Origin: Acidobacteriota bacterium
GTDB lineage: Bacteria > Acidobacteriota > Vicinamibacteria > Vicinamibacterales > CAVVIG01
Direction: 5' to 3'
DNA length: 64,000 nucleotides
Assembly: GCA_018268955.1 (NCBI GenBank)
Contig: JAFDVO010000023.1
Span: forward strand, 24,450 to 88,449
The notes under the pieces were generated by a model. That model made no database searches, was not told the DNA's origin, and worked only from the letters and a program-made list of their open reading frames with translations. The first letter of the stretch is position 1. Each line of letters opens with the position of its first letter. Made by a program: the position numbers and the translations under genes. Shown piece by piece: positions 1 to 8,178 of the stretch.

Positions 1-1097
1 AGCCCCTTTCGGCCGAAGATCAGAGTTGCCTAAACAGCCTGAGCTTCATCTTGTCGGCAACTCAGGAATTGGCGCAGGCTCGCGCTCAACGTGAAGAGCG
101 CATGACGCTGTGGCCCATGGACGAGTTGCCGGCTGTCGATGATGAATCGATCGTGACCGGGCGCTTACGGGAGTTCATGCTCGCCGTCCGCAAGATAGCT
201 GACGCCAAGGTTACGGTCCTTATCACCGGGGAGAGCGGCACCGGCAAGGAGGTCATTGCCCGGGCCTTGCACCGATACTCGCATCGGGCAACCAAGCCGT
301 TTGTCGCACTGAACTGCACGGCCGTCCCCCGTGACCTGATGGAAAGCCACCTGTTTGGCTTCCGCCGCGGGGCCTTCACTGGGGCGGACCGCGACAACCT
401 CGGACTGTTCCGGTCGGCGAAGGACGGCACCATCTTCCTCGACGAAATTGGTGACCTTAATCTGGATCTGCAGCCGAAGCTGCTGCGCGTACTCGAGACG
501 AGCCAGGTCAACCCGCTGGGCGATGCCGCAACGGTACCGGTCAACGTCCGCATCGTGGCAGCCACGAACGCCAATCTCAAACGGATGGTCGAACAAGGGC
601 GATTTCGTGAGGACCTGTACTACCGGCTCAACGTGTATCCAATTCAGATCCCGCCCTTGCGCGAGCGCAGAGAGGAAATCGCTCCGCTGGCTCAGTTCTT
701 CGCAGGCAAGTGGTCCTACGAGTTCAGGGGGAAACCCACGACGGTCTCACCGGAGCTGATGGCTCACCTCGAACTCCATCCGTGGCCCGGCAACATCCGG
801 CAGTTGAGCAATGAGATCAACCGCATGGTGGCGCAGGCGGATTCAGGGGAGCCGCTCACCCTCAAGCACCTCACCCCAGAGATGAAGGAGCAGATCGAAG
901 AGGTCCGCACAAAGGCCGACGGCCAGGAGATCACGCTGCCGCTGACAGGCACGCTGCAGGACGCCGTCGACACACTCGAGCGCCAGATGATCGAGCTCGC
1001 CCTCAAGCTCCACAACGGCAAGCTCGAAGACGCCGCCAAGGCGCTCGGCCTCTCCCGCAAAGGGCTCTACCTCAAACGGCAGCGCCTCGGGCTCTGA
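1..1097 (+). CDS. Sigma-54-dependent transcriptional activator, AAA+ and HTH part (5' end outside window)
   Basis: The protein is an NtrC-type enhancer-binding ATPase that remodels sigma-54 RNA polymerase. Counting from the TTG at 51, it has Walker A GESGTGKE at about residues 60-67, the sigma-54 contact loop GAFTGA at 107-112, Walker B IFLDE at 128-132, an arginine-finger segment (GRFREDLYYRLN), and a Fis-type helix-turn-helix in the last 24 residues. The frame stays open upstream through the window edge, and neither the TTG at 51 nor the ATG at 102 has a convincing Shine-Dalgarno. An N-terminal sensory domain probably lies outside the window (inference). The 3' end overlaps a convergent HTH gene by 26 bp. 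Family assignment is firm; target genes cannot be read from here. Confidence 0.9.
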   Translation, partial: PLSAEDQSCLNSLSFILSATQELAQARAQREERMTLWPMDELPAVDDESIVTGRLREFMLAVRKIADAKVTVLITGESGTGKEVIARALHRYSHRATKPFVALNCTAVPRDLMESHLFGFRRGAFTGADRDNLGLFRSAKDGTIFLDEIGDLNLDLQPKLLRVLETSQVNPLGDAATVPVNVRIVAATNANLKRMVEQGRFREDLYYRLNVYPIQIPPLRERREEIAPLAQFFAGKWSYEFRGKPTTVSPELMAHLELHPWPGNIRQLSNEINRMVAQADSGEPLTLKHLTPEMKEQIEEVRTKADGQEITLPLTGTLQDAVDTLERQMIELALKLHNGKLEDAAKALGLSRKGLYLKRQRLGL

Positions 1098-1317
1098 GCC
1101 AGTCGGGCACTGCAGGCCCAAGGCGCTCGACGACCGCCGCCTGCCGCGCACGCGCCACCGACGCGGAGAGCACCCGCTGCGACCGGGGCTCCCCGCGCTC
1201 CGCCTCCAGACGGCCCGCTCGAATCCAGTAGTACACCGTCCGCCGGGACACCCCCAGCACCGCCGCTGCCTCGTCCACCCGCAGCGTCCGCTTCGCCAGC
1301 CATGCCGCTTGTGCCAT
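1072..1317 (-). CDS. Small excisionase/MerR-like helix-turn-helix protein
   Basis: This is an 81-residue protein if it starts at the ATG at 1317; an ATG at 1341 would add 8 residues. The segment TLRVDEAAAVLGVSRRTVYY followed by WIRAGRLEAERG is the HTH_17 fold seen in excisionases and small MerR-like DNA-binding proteins: a first helix, a recognition helix with SRRTVYYWI, and a wing. The last 30 residues carry no recognised domain. It is convergent with the sigma-54 activator and divergent from the methyltransferase-like gene. No good ribosome binding site was seen, so the start is uncertain. It could be a regulator of the neighbouring accessory genes or a remnant of a mobile element. Confidence 0.6.
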   Translation of the reverse strand: MAQAAWLAKRTLRVDEAAAVLGVSRRTVYYWIRAGRLEAERGEPRSQRVLSASVARARQAAVVERLGPAVPDWLRARGAAV

Positions 1318-1383
1318 GCGCCACGCAGGCGCACGCCACATTCCAGCCCGCAACGCACAAGTTCCCGAGGAAATCCACACGTC

Positions 1384-1418
1384 CGCCCCGCTCGGAGGGG
1401 CGCAACACGGGTAGTTGC
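1384..1418. promoter_or_regulatory. Two adjacent inverted repeats in the divergent HTH/methyltransferase spacer
   Basis: CGCCCC (1384-1389) pairs with GGGGCG (1397-1402), and GCAAC (1402-1406) pairs with GTTGC (1414-1418). They lie in the otherwise gene-free stretch 1342-1600, between a gene for a small DNA-binding protein and the divergent methyltransferase-like gene. That is where an operator would be expected. Function is inferred from position only. Confidence 0.25.
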
Positions 1419-1600
1419 TACACGCGTGGGGAGAGGCTGACCGTCGCCAGGCCGACCACGCGTTCGGGTCCGGTCCGCGCAACGTTCACTCAACAAGGCG
1501 TCAGCCCCCACGCGCAGAGCCGTCGCGCGGAAGGGCACGACCACCAGCCGGCAAACCGTGGCGCCCATCACCGGCGTCCGCAACTGGAGCGATCGCACGC

Positions 1601-2433
1601 ATGCCTGTACCAGACCCGCTACTCGAGGAACTTCGCCGCATCCTCGACGCGCGCGGCGGGGAGAAGTCGCCGCGGCTGGAAGCCTTCCTGGCCGGCCGCC
1701 TCTTCCCCCCCGGGACGTCCACGATGCCGCCGCCTGGGACGAGTGGCACCACACCCACCTCGAGGTGGGACCGACGGACCAGGCCTTCGCGGACATGATG
1801 GCGTCCAGCCCCAGGCTGCCGCGGCTGCTGGCCAGGCACGGGGCGCGCACGGTGCTCTGCGCCGGCAACGGCCTCTCAGCCGAGGCGCTCTCCCTCGCGT
1901 GCTTCGGCTTCGACGTCACAGCCCTGGACCTCTCGTCCGTGCCGGCACGGCATATCGGACCCAAGGTCCGCGATCCCGATCACCCGGTCCACCGCATCCA
2001 CCGCCTGCACATCAGCGACGACGACGTGATCACGATCGGTGGCGACGGTCGAGTCGACCCGGCACTCTGCCGGATGCACCGGGGCGACGACGCTGTGCCG
2101 CAGGGCGGTGGGACCCTCGCGCTCGTCACCGGCGACCTGACCAACCCCGCCATCTCCCCCGGCCCCTTCCACGTCGTCATCGAGCGGCGCACGGTGCAAT
2201 TGTTCCCGCCGGAGGAGCAGCCGTCGGCGCTGGACCGCCTCACGGCCCGGTTGGGGACGAAGGGTCTGATCGTGAGCCAGGAGCACCACGGTGGGTGGAA
2301 ACCCGGACAACCGCGGATACATTTCGCGGAGAAAGCACTCCGCAATCAGGGCTTTGTGCTGCCGGGCGATGTGACAGACGATGAGCGGGACGCCGCCCCA
2401 CGGCTGGCCGTCCTGATGTTCACATCGGGGTGA
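1601..2433 (+). pseudogene. SAM-dependent methyltransferase-like protein, interrupted by a -1 frameshift at a C7 run
   Basis: Translation from ATG 1601 (GGAG about 11 nt upstream) gives a helical N-terminus, MPVPDPLLEELRRILDARGG and onward. It then enters CCCCCCC at 1705-1711 and loses sense. The next frame back (-1) continues with RDVHDAAAWDEWHH and a Rossmann-like segment, RTVLCAGNGLSAEALSLA then FDVTALDLS, which is typical of motif I and II of class I methyltransferases. It runs on to the stop at 2433. The two frames together give about 277 residues. The gene is either a pseudogene, a sequencing error in the homopolymer, or a gene expressed by slippage. The DUF4062 gene starts only 9 nt after its stop, so the two are probably co-transcribed. 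The substrate is unknown. Confidence 0.6.
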
Positions 2434-2442
2434 GGACCGCAG

Positions 2443-3609
2443 ATGCGCATTTACCTCTCGTCCACCTACACGGACCTCGTCGATCACCGCGCCGCCGTCG
2501 CACGCCTCCTCCGCCAGATGGGGCACGAGGTCATCGGCATGGAGGAGTACGTCGCCGAAGGCGGCCGCCCGCTCGACGTCTGCCTGCGGGATGTCGACCG
2601 CGCCGACATCTACATCGGCATCTTCGCCTGGCGCTACGGCTTCGTCCCCGAGGCGCACGGCGGACCTCCGGACACGCCCGTCGGCACGCCGCCGCGCCTC
2701 TCCATCACCGAGTCCGAGTTCCGGCGCGCCGTTCCGAAGCGCCCGCTGATCTTCCTGCTGGACCCGAAGGCGAGCTGGCCCGTGCCGCACATCGATGCGG
2801 TGGCCGGCAAGCCCGAGGACGCCGCCGCCGTGAAGAAGCTCCGCGAGGAGCTGGCCGGCCAGTGGCTCGCCGGCTTCTTCACCACGCCCGAGGACCTCGC
2901 ACGCCAGGTCGGCGCCGCCGTGTACCGCCGGGAAGTGACCGACCGGCTCGGCACCGTGAGCGCCGCACCAGGCCTCACCGAGTCGCTCATGTTCGGCGGC
3001 CCGATTTCGGACTCCACCCTCGGGAGCCTCCAGCAGTCGCTCGTCCAGGCGCCGGAGCTGCGCGTCCTCACGGTCGATCTCCGCGATGGCCGCTACTGGT
3101 GGTCCACGCGGCTCTTCTTCCTCGCCGCCGTCGCGGGTGTGCTCGCCGGCACCCGCCTCCTGATCTTCACGGAGGCGGGCGAACGCTACCTCGGCTCGGC
3201 CACGACGACGGTGGTGCGGGACCGGTTGGCGATGATGAGCCCGCCGCTCCAGCAGTTCCTCGAACGCTGCCGCCAGCAGCCGGGCGGCTCGCCGGACCTC
3301 GCCCGCGCGCTCGACCAGCACGCGCTGCTCTGGAACATGGTGGTCCCGCCGGGCATCGAGGACGCGGAACGCGCGTTCGTCAGCGCACGCGATCTGCGCC
3401 GCTGGCTGGGCGACGACCTCCTCGAACGCTCGGTCAACCAGGACGGCGACGCCGTCTCCAACGACTTCCTCAAGGCCATCGTCACCTGGCCGCACCCGTA
3501 CGTGCCGATCACCGACGGCGGCGTGCTGCGCAAGGTGGTGGCCCGCGCAACGGTGGCGGACAACCTCGCGCGCATCTTCGTCGAAGGGCTCGACCGCGCG
3601 CGGCCCTGA
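2443..3609 (+). CDS. DUF4062 domain protein
   Basis: This 388-residue protein begins with MRIYLSSTYTDLVDHR and continues with GHEVIGMEEY, a conserved acidic strand (DRADIYIGIFAWRYG) and SITESEFRRA at about residue 90. This is the pattern of DUF4062, a flavodoxin/TIR-like alpha-beta domain. In other proteins the domain usually sits in front of a STAND NTPase or repeat region. Here the remaining 230 residues show no Walker motif and no repeats that I recognise, although a hydrophobic stretch (LFFLAAVAGVLAG) lies near 225. It follows the methyltransferase-like gene by 9 nt, with GGGGTGAGGA serving as a possible ribosome binding site. DUF4062 proteins are often linked to stress or immune signalling; that role here is inference. 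Confidence 0.75.
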   Translation: MRIYLSSTYTDLVDHRAAVARLLRQMGHEVIGMEEYVAEGGRPLDVCLRDVDRADIYIGIFAWRYGFVPEAHGGPPDTPVGTPPRLSITESEFRRAVPKRPLIFLLDPKASWPVPHIDAVAGKPEDAAAVKKLREELAGQWLAGFFTTPEDLARQVGAAVYRREVTDRLGTVSAAPGLTESLMFGGPISDSTLGSLQQSLVQAPELRVLTVDLRDGRYWWSTRLFFLAAVAGVLAGTRLLIFTEAGERYLGSATTTVVRDRLAMMSPPLQQFLERCRQQPGGSPDLARALDQHALLWNMVVPPGIEDAERAFVSARDLRRWLGDDLLERSVNQDGDAVSNDFLKAIVTWPHPYVPITDGGVLRKVVARATVADNLARIFVEGLDRARP

Positions 3610-3736
3610 CGCGGCGCCACGGCGATGCACATGTGGATGAGCTATAGGGATTTTCCCTGCGTGACGATTGACTCCGAAACCTGAGGCGCACCGATGAGCG
3701 TGCGGGCGCCGGGGCCACGACAGGAGCAGCACGCAC

Positions 3737-4072
3737 ATGCAGTCACGAGCCATGCGCGTCCCGGTCTGGGACGTCGCCGCGTCGTTCGGGGGCTATACCG
3801 CCACAATCGTCAACATCAGCCGGTCCGGCGTGTTGTTGGCACTCCACCGATCGGGGCCGACGCCCGGCGAGCAGGGGCAGGTCGTCTTCGAGCTGGCCCA
3901 GCCGGTGGCGCTTGCGGGCACCGTGGTACGCGAACACGAGGAGCGGCCCAGGCCGCGCAACCGCCAGCCCCTGTGGCATGTCGCGATTGCGTTCGACCTG
4001 AGCGACCCGGCAGCAGTGGCCAGTGCGGTACAGCAGGTGATGGCCGCGCAGCGGCACAGACGCGTCGCGTGA
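3737..4072 (+). CDS. PilZ-domain protein
   Basis: This is a 111-residue protein with RAMRVP at residues 4-9 and the (D/N)xSxxG signature NISRSG at about 26-31, followed by an alternating beta pattern (QVVFELAQPVALAGTVVRE). This is the layout of a stand-alone PilZ domain, which usually binds cyclic di-GMP. The N-terminal RxxxR motif is incomplete here, so ligand binding is uncertain. AGGAG lies about 11 nt before ATG 3737. It sits between the DUF4062 gene and an SDR remnant, 1.3 kb from the pilus cluster. A link to pilus control is possible but not shown. Confidence 0.7.
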   Translation: MQSRAMRVPVWDVAASFGGYTATIVNISRSGVLLALHRSGPTPGEQGQVVFELAQPVALAGTVVREHEERPRPRNRQPLWHVAIAFDLSDPAAVASAVQQVMAAQRHRRVA

Positions 4073-4086
4073 TCCCTGTCTGACAG

Positions 4087-4193
4087 GCGCGCGACCGCGC
4101 GTGCGGCACGACCTCGTGCCCGGCCTCGATCAGCGCCCGTGCTGCGGCCCCGCCAAGGCCGTCAGTGCTGCCGGTGATGAAGATGCGGCTCAT
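4087..4193 (-). pseudogene. N-terminal remnant of a short-chain dehydrogenase/reductase
   Basis: Reading leftwards from the ATG at 4193 gives MSRIFITGSTDGLGGAAARA and then LIEAGHEVVPHARSRA. This is the TGxxxGxG nucleotide-binding start of an SDR enzyme. After about 36 residues the similarity stops abruptly and the frame runs into unrelated sequence next to the PilZ gene end. No Tyr-xxx-Lys active site follows. The rest of the enzyme has been lost, so this marks an old deletion or insertion breakpoint. Confidence 0.65.
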
Positions 4194-4233
4194 CGCCCGG
4201 CTCCTCCCGCGCTCCACGAGGGTGCGCTGGCAC

Positions 4234-4614
4234 TCAGACGCGCTGCGCGCCCTCCAGCCGACCGCGTGCGCGATCGAAGGTCCCGAGTGGCACGTGGCCG
4301 GTCTTCCGCGACACGGCCAGCATCAGGCAGTCCGAGAACTCGAGGCTGCGCTTCCGCCGGAATTGATCAACCGCCTGCGCCACCGCGTCCGCATCCTGCA
4401 GTGCCAGGTGCTCGTGGTTCAGCAGCATCTCGACGGCAGTGGCGACCGCCGCCGGAGCGCAGTCGTACACGGACGACAACACCCAGGTCGTTTCGGCCAG
4501 CGCGAGCAGCGGCACCCACGCGCCATTCGCGATGAACGCCTCCGCCGCTTCAACCTGCTCCGCATCGTCGCGAACGAGCAGCCGGACCAGGACGTTCGTG
4601 TCAACCGCGCGCAT
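4234..4614 (-). CDS. vapC: PIN-domain toxin, VapC family
   Basis: This 126-residue protein has the four acidic positions of a PIN ribonuclease: D5 in MRAVDTN, E41 in ALAETTW, D95 in EFSDCLML and D114 in GTFDRAR. Length and layout match VapC toxins, which cleave RNA when free of antitoxin. Its start overlaps the end of the upstream AbrB-type gene by 14 nt, the usual antitoxin-first arrangement. The operon is probably repressed by its own antitoxin (family knowledge). The RNA target cannot be predicted. Confidence 0.88.
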   Translation of the reverse strand: MRAVDTNVLVRLLVRDDAEQVEAAEAFIANGAWVPLLALAETTWVLSSVYDCAPAAVATAVEMLLNHEHLALQDADAVAQAVDQFRRKRSLEFSDCLMLAVSRKTGHVPLGTFDRARGRLEGAQRV

Positions 4615-4861
4615 GCCGCTTCCGCATGTGCCGCCGGATCCCTTCCGTCAGATCCGCCGTCGTCCGCGGAGCTGGCGCCGCGAAGAAGAGCGCCCGGTGG
4701 ATATCCTCCGACGAGTAGCGTCCTGCCTTTCGCACCACCACGTGTCCACCATCTTCGTCCCACTCGATGACCGCCCCTGGGCCGACCCCGAGCCGTTGCC
4801 GCACCTTCAGGGGCACCGAGATCTGCCCCTGCGCGGTGAGTCGTGAATGTGCCAGAGCCAT
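4601..4861 (-). CDS. AbrB/MazE-type antitoxin
   Basis: From the ATG at 4861 this is 86 residues with a SpoVT-AbrB swapped-hairpin domain: SRLTAQGQISVPLKVRQRLG then PGAVIEW and GHVVVRKAG in the first 50. The C-terminal tail (SSEDIHRALFF and onward) would bind and neutralise the toxin. Longer in-frame starts upstream lack the AbrB pattern, and the chosen start lies just inside a palindrome likely to be its operator. The gene is translationally coupled to the PIN toxin by a 14-nt overlap. Confidence 0.85.
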   Translation of the reverse strand: MALAHSRLTAQGQISVPLKVRQRLGVGPGAVIEWDEDGGHVVVRKAGRYSSEDIHRALFFAAPAPRTTADLTEGIRRHMRKRHARG

Positions 4862-4868
4862 GCCGGAT

Positions 4869-4882
4869 ATTACCACGGTAAT
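4869..4882. promoter_or_regulatory. Palindrome ATTACC-AC-GGTAAT upstream of the antitoxin
   Basis: This is a perfect 6-bp inverted repeat with a 2-bp centre, 7 bp upstream of the antitoxin start codon. Outer arms ATGCC (4860-4864) and GGCAT (4883-4887) add partial symmetry. AbrB-type antitoxins bind such sites to repress their own operon, so an operator role is likely but inferred. Confidence 0.45.
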
Positions 4883-5082
4883 GGCATTGCTGGCCTGTTG
4901 TTGGTCGTGGTCCATCGGTCCACTCCTGCCTGAGACAGGGCTGTCGCGAACGACGTGCCAGGGCGAGGCGATCGCGAACATCAGGCGAGGGGAGAAGGGG
5001 CCGTCGGCGTGTGCGCCGGGGTCGGGCCGGGCGCGGAGTGGGCTGCGAGGCCTATTGCCCATGGCCCAGCGCCCATCGCCGG

Positions 5083-6519
5083 TCAGCGTAAGTTGTATTT
5101 CTTCACGTAGTAGCGGAACGAGCGGAAGCTCATGCCGAGCAGCTCCGCGGCCTTCACCTGCACGCCGTTCGCGCGCTCGAGCGCCTGTGCGAGGTAGCCG
5201 CGCTCGATCTCCTGCACGCGCGCCTCGAGGTCCAGGCCTTCTTCCGGCAACAGCTCGTGGACGACCGGCGCGCCGCCGGATGCGGCGGGGCGCGGCGTGC
5301 TGCTGCGCACCACCGACGGCAGGCTTTCCGGCTGGATCGAGGGGGTCGGCTCGAGGGCCACCGCACGCTCGATGACGTTCTCCAGCTCGCGGATGTTCCC
5401 AGGCCAGTCGTGCTTGATCAGCAGCTCCATCGCCGGGCGCGCGATCGCGGTGACCGCCTTCTCCATCTGCCCCGCGAACTTCGCGAGGAAGTGCTCGGCG
5501 AGCAGCGGGATGTCCTCGCGCCGGTCCCGCAGCGGCGGGAGCGCAATCGGGATGACGTTAATCCGGTAGAAGAGATCCTCGCGGAACCGCCCCTCGGCCA
5601 CCGCCTTCGTGAGGTCCTGGTTCGTCGCGGCAATCACGCGGATGTCCGCCTGCAGTTCTTCGAGCCCGCCCACGCGGCGGAAGCGCCGCTCCTGCAGCAC
5701 GCGCAGCAGCTTCACCTGCATCACCGGGCTCATCTCCCCGATTTCGTCGAGGAAGATGGTCCCCTTCTCCGCCACTTCGAGCAGCCCCTTCTTGTTCTGC
5801 TCCGCGCCGGTGAACGCGCCGCGCATGTGCCCGAACAGCTCGGATTCGAGCAGCGTTTCAGGCATCGCGCCGCAGTTGAGGGAGACCATCGGCTTGTCGC
5901 GCCGCAGCGAGTGGTAGTGCACCGCCTGCGCGACGAGCCCCTTGCCGGTGCCCGATTCGCCCGTGATGAGGATGGTGCTGTTGGTCTTCGCGACGGTCTC
6001 CACCATCTTGAAGACGTCGAGCATCGACCCGCTCCGCCCGATGATGTTCGAGAAGGCGTGCGTCGCGCCGAGCGTCCGCTTCAGCAGGATGTTCTCCTGC
6101 CGGAGCTGCCGGTTCTCCACCTTCTCGCGCACCTTCATCTTGAGCAGGTCCACGTCGAACGGCTTGCTCAGGTAATCGCACGCGCCGAGCCGCATCGCCT
6201 CGATCGCCGTCTCGGTGGAGGCGAACGCGGTGATCATGATGCCGAGGATGTCCGGGTCCAGCTTCTTGGCCGCGCGCAGCACGTCCACGCCGCTCATGTC
6301 CGGCATCTTGATGTCCGAGATGAGCAGGTCGAACGGCCCGCGCTCGAGCGCGGCAACGGCGCTCCGGCCGTTCTCCGCGAGCACGACCTCGTAGCCTTCG
6401 CGCTTCAGCACGATCGCCAGCAGTTCCCGCATCGACCGCTCATCGTCCACGACGAGCACGCGCGGTGCAGCCGGCTTCTCCGTTGCGGTCGGCGCTGGCA
6501 TCCTCACGGTGGCGTTCAT
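5083..6519 (-). CDS. pilR: Sigma-54 response regulator of type IV pili
   Basis: The 478-residue protein has three parts. A receiver domain covers residues 19-135, with phospho-acceptor D69 in LLISDIKMP and K119. A sigma-54 AAA+ domain covers about 157-390, with Walker A GESGTGKG 187-194, GAFTGA 234-239 and Walker B IFLDE 255-259. A C-terminal Fis-type HTH (VKAAELLGMSFRSFRYYVKK) follows. It is encoded directly after the histidine kinase with an ATGA overlap and downstream of pilB, pilT and pilC. In Myxococcus and Pseudomonas the orthologous pair turns on pilA through sigma-54. No pilA is visible in the window. Assignment as PilR rests on both domain order and context. Confidence 0.9.
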   Translation of the reverse strand: MNATVRMPAPTATEKPAAPRVLVVDDERSMRELLAIVLKREGYEVVLAENGRSAVAALERGPFDLLISDIKMPDMSGVDVLRAAKKLDPDILGIMITAFASTETAIEAMRLGACDYLSKPFDVDLLKMKVREKVENRQLRQENILLKRTLGATHAFSNIIGRSGSMLDVFKMVETVAKTNSTILITGESGTGKGLVAQAVHYHSLRRDKPMVSLNCGAMPETLLESELFGHMRGAFTGAEQNKKGLLEVAEKGTIFLDEIGEMSPVMQVKLLRVLQERRFRRVGGLEELQADIRVIAATNQDLTKAVAEGRFREDLFYRINVIPIALPPLRDRREDIPLLAEHFLAKFAGQMEKAVTAIARPAMELLIKHDWPGNIRELENVIERAVALEPTPSIQPESLPSVVRSSTPRPAASGGAPVVHELLPEEGLDLEARVQEIERGYLAQALERANGVQVKAAELLGMSFRSFRYYVKKYNLR

Positions 6520-8165
6520 GTGGTGACTTCCGCATGCGCCGGCAGGCGCACTGAAAACAGGGTGCCGAGCCCGGGCGTCGAATCGACGCGGACCTCGCCC
6601 TGGTAGTCGGTGACGATGCGATGGACGATGGCGAGGCCGAGCCCGCTGCCCTTCGCAAACGATCCGTGGAACGGCTGGAACAGCCCTTCAATCTGCTCGG
6701 GCGGAATGCCGATCCCCTCGTCGCGCACGGTGAGCACGAGCGCTTCGGCCTCTTCGCGCACGCCGAGCTCGAGCCGCCCGCCCTCGGGCATGGCGCGCAG
6801 GCCGTTGGTCGCGAGGTTCCAGACAATCTGCTTGAGCTGCCCCTCGTCCGCCTCGAACCACACCGGTTCGTCCGGCACGAGCACGTCCACGCTGTGCGAC
6901 TCGCGCACGTCGGGACTGTTGCGCAGCAGCAGCGCCGCGTCCTGCACGACGCGCCGCAGGTCGAAGCGGGCGATCGCGAAGCGGCGCGGGCGCGCGTAGT
7001 CGAGGAACGATCGGATGGTGGTGTTCAGCCGGTCGGACTCGCGCAGCACGATGTCCATCAGCTGCTCCTGCTCCTCGCTGAGCGGCAGCTCCTCGCGCAG
7101 GATCTGGATCGACCCCGACATCGACGCGAGCGGGTTGCGGATCTCATGCGCGATGCCGGCCGCCATCTCGCCGACGGCGGCGAGCCGCTGCTGCATGCGC
7201 GCGTCCCGTTCGAGCTTCTTGATGTCGGTGAGGTCCTGGAACGTGATGAGGAACCCGGCGGACCCTTTCGGCGTGTCCACGTGCGTGGCGCTCAGGCCGA
7301 TGTCGATCTCGCGCCCGTCCTGCCGCCTGAACCGGTACTCGAGGCGCTGCGCCCCGGTGCGGCTCAGGCCGCGGTTCAGCGCATCCGTCACGTCGGTCGG
7401 CAGTTGCAGCACCTCGGCGACCGGCCGGCCCACCACCGCCCCTTCGGCCACGCCGCAGATCCGCTCCGCCGCATGGTTGAAGGTGATCACGAGCTGGCCC
7501 GGGTCTGTCGTGACGAGCCCGCTCGGCAGGCTGTCGATGACGTTCTGGTTCAGCGCCTGCAGGTCGGCCAGTGCGCTGGAGGCCCGCTCGAACCGCGCGC
7601 CCGCCTTGCGTGCGCTCTCCGCCATCGAGCCGGTCAGCAGCGCGACGACGAAGAAGCCGAACAGGTTCATGAGGACGACGTACTGCGCCGCCGGCCGCGA
7701 GGGCAGCGACGCGGCGTGCGCCGCCAGGCCGGGCCACGGCAGCATGGACGCCGGCACGTACTGCGCGCCGACGATGCCGAGGTAGAGGACGGCGCTGAAG
7801 GCGGCAACCAGCAGGCCGCTGCGGCGGAAGCCGATGACGCTCGCCGCGATGATCGGCAGCGCGTAGAGCGATGCGAAGAAGCTGGTGACGCCGCCCGTGA
7901 GGAAGATGAAGGCCGAGACGATGATGGCGTCGCACGCGAGCTGTGCGTCCACCATCCAGCGGTGCTGCTCGACGGAGCGGAGGGTGGCGGCCCAGAGGAT
8001 CGTCAGCCCGTACGTGGCGGCAATCAGCAGGAAGAACGGGTGCTCGGCGAACGAGTCGGGCGCCGTCATCTGCGCGAGCGTGGCGCCGCCGAGCAGCAGG
8101 GTGCTGACCACCGCGCGCAGCGCGATGAGCCAGCCGATCTTCCCCCGCAGGTCCGTCTGCATCAC
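6516..8165 (-). CDS. pilS: Membrane sensor histidine kinase, PilS type
   Basis: This 549-residue protein has about six membrane helices in residues 13-185, a PAS domain at about 203-315, a HisKA domain with phospho-acceptor H340 in AGIAHEIRNP, and a HATPase domain with N-box (VWNLATNGLRAM), G1 (DEGIGIP) and G2 (GSGLGLAI) motifs. Six N-terminal helices plus PAS are the PilS design. It is translationally coupled to pilR by a 4-nt overlap and starts 13 nt after pilC. It should sense pilin level in the inner membrane and phosphorylate PilR D69 (family knowledge). Confidence 0.9.
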   Translation of the reverse strand: MMQTDLRGKIGWLIALRAVVSTLLLGGATLAQMTAPDSFAEHPFFLLIAATYGLTILWAATLRSVEQHRWMVDAQLACDAIIVSAFIFLTGGVTSFFASLYALPIIAASVIGFRRSGLLVAAFSAVLYLGIVGAQYVPASMLPWPGLAAHAASLPSRPAAQYVVLMNLFGFFVVALLTGSMAESARKAGARFERASSALADLQALNQNVIDSLPSGLVTTDPGQLVITFNHAAERICGVAEGAVVGRPVAEVLQLPTDVTDALNRGLSRTGAQRLEYRFRRQDGREIDIGLSATHVDTPKGSAGFLITFQDLTDIKKLERDARMQQRLAAVGEMAAGIAHEIRNPLASMSGSIQILREELPLSEEQEQLMDIVLRESDRLNTTIRSFLDYARPRRFAIARFDLRRVVQDAALLLRNSPDVRESHSVDVLVPDEPVWFEADEGQLKQIVWNLATNGLRAMPEGGRLELGVREEAEALVLTVRDEGIGIPPEQIEGLFQPFHGSFAKGSGLGLAIVHRIVTDYQGEVRVDSTPGLGTLFSVRLPAHAEVTT

Positions 8166-8178
8166 GCCGCGCCCAGCC

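Noticed and set aside
1876..3753. 625-residue minus-strand open frame over the DUF4062 gene
   Set aside because: No recognisable domain. The plus strand has a clear DUF4062 match with a ribosome binding site.
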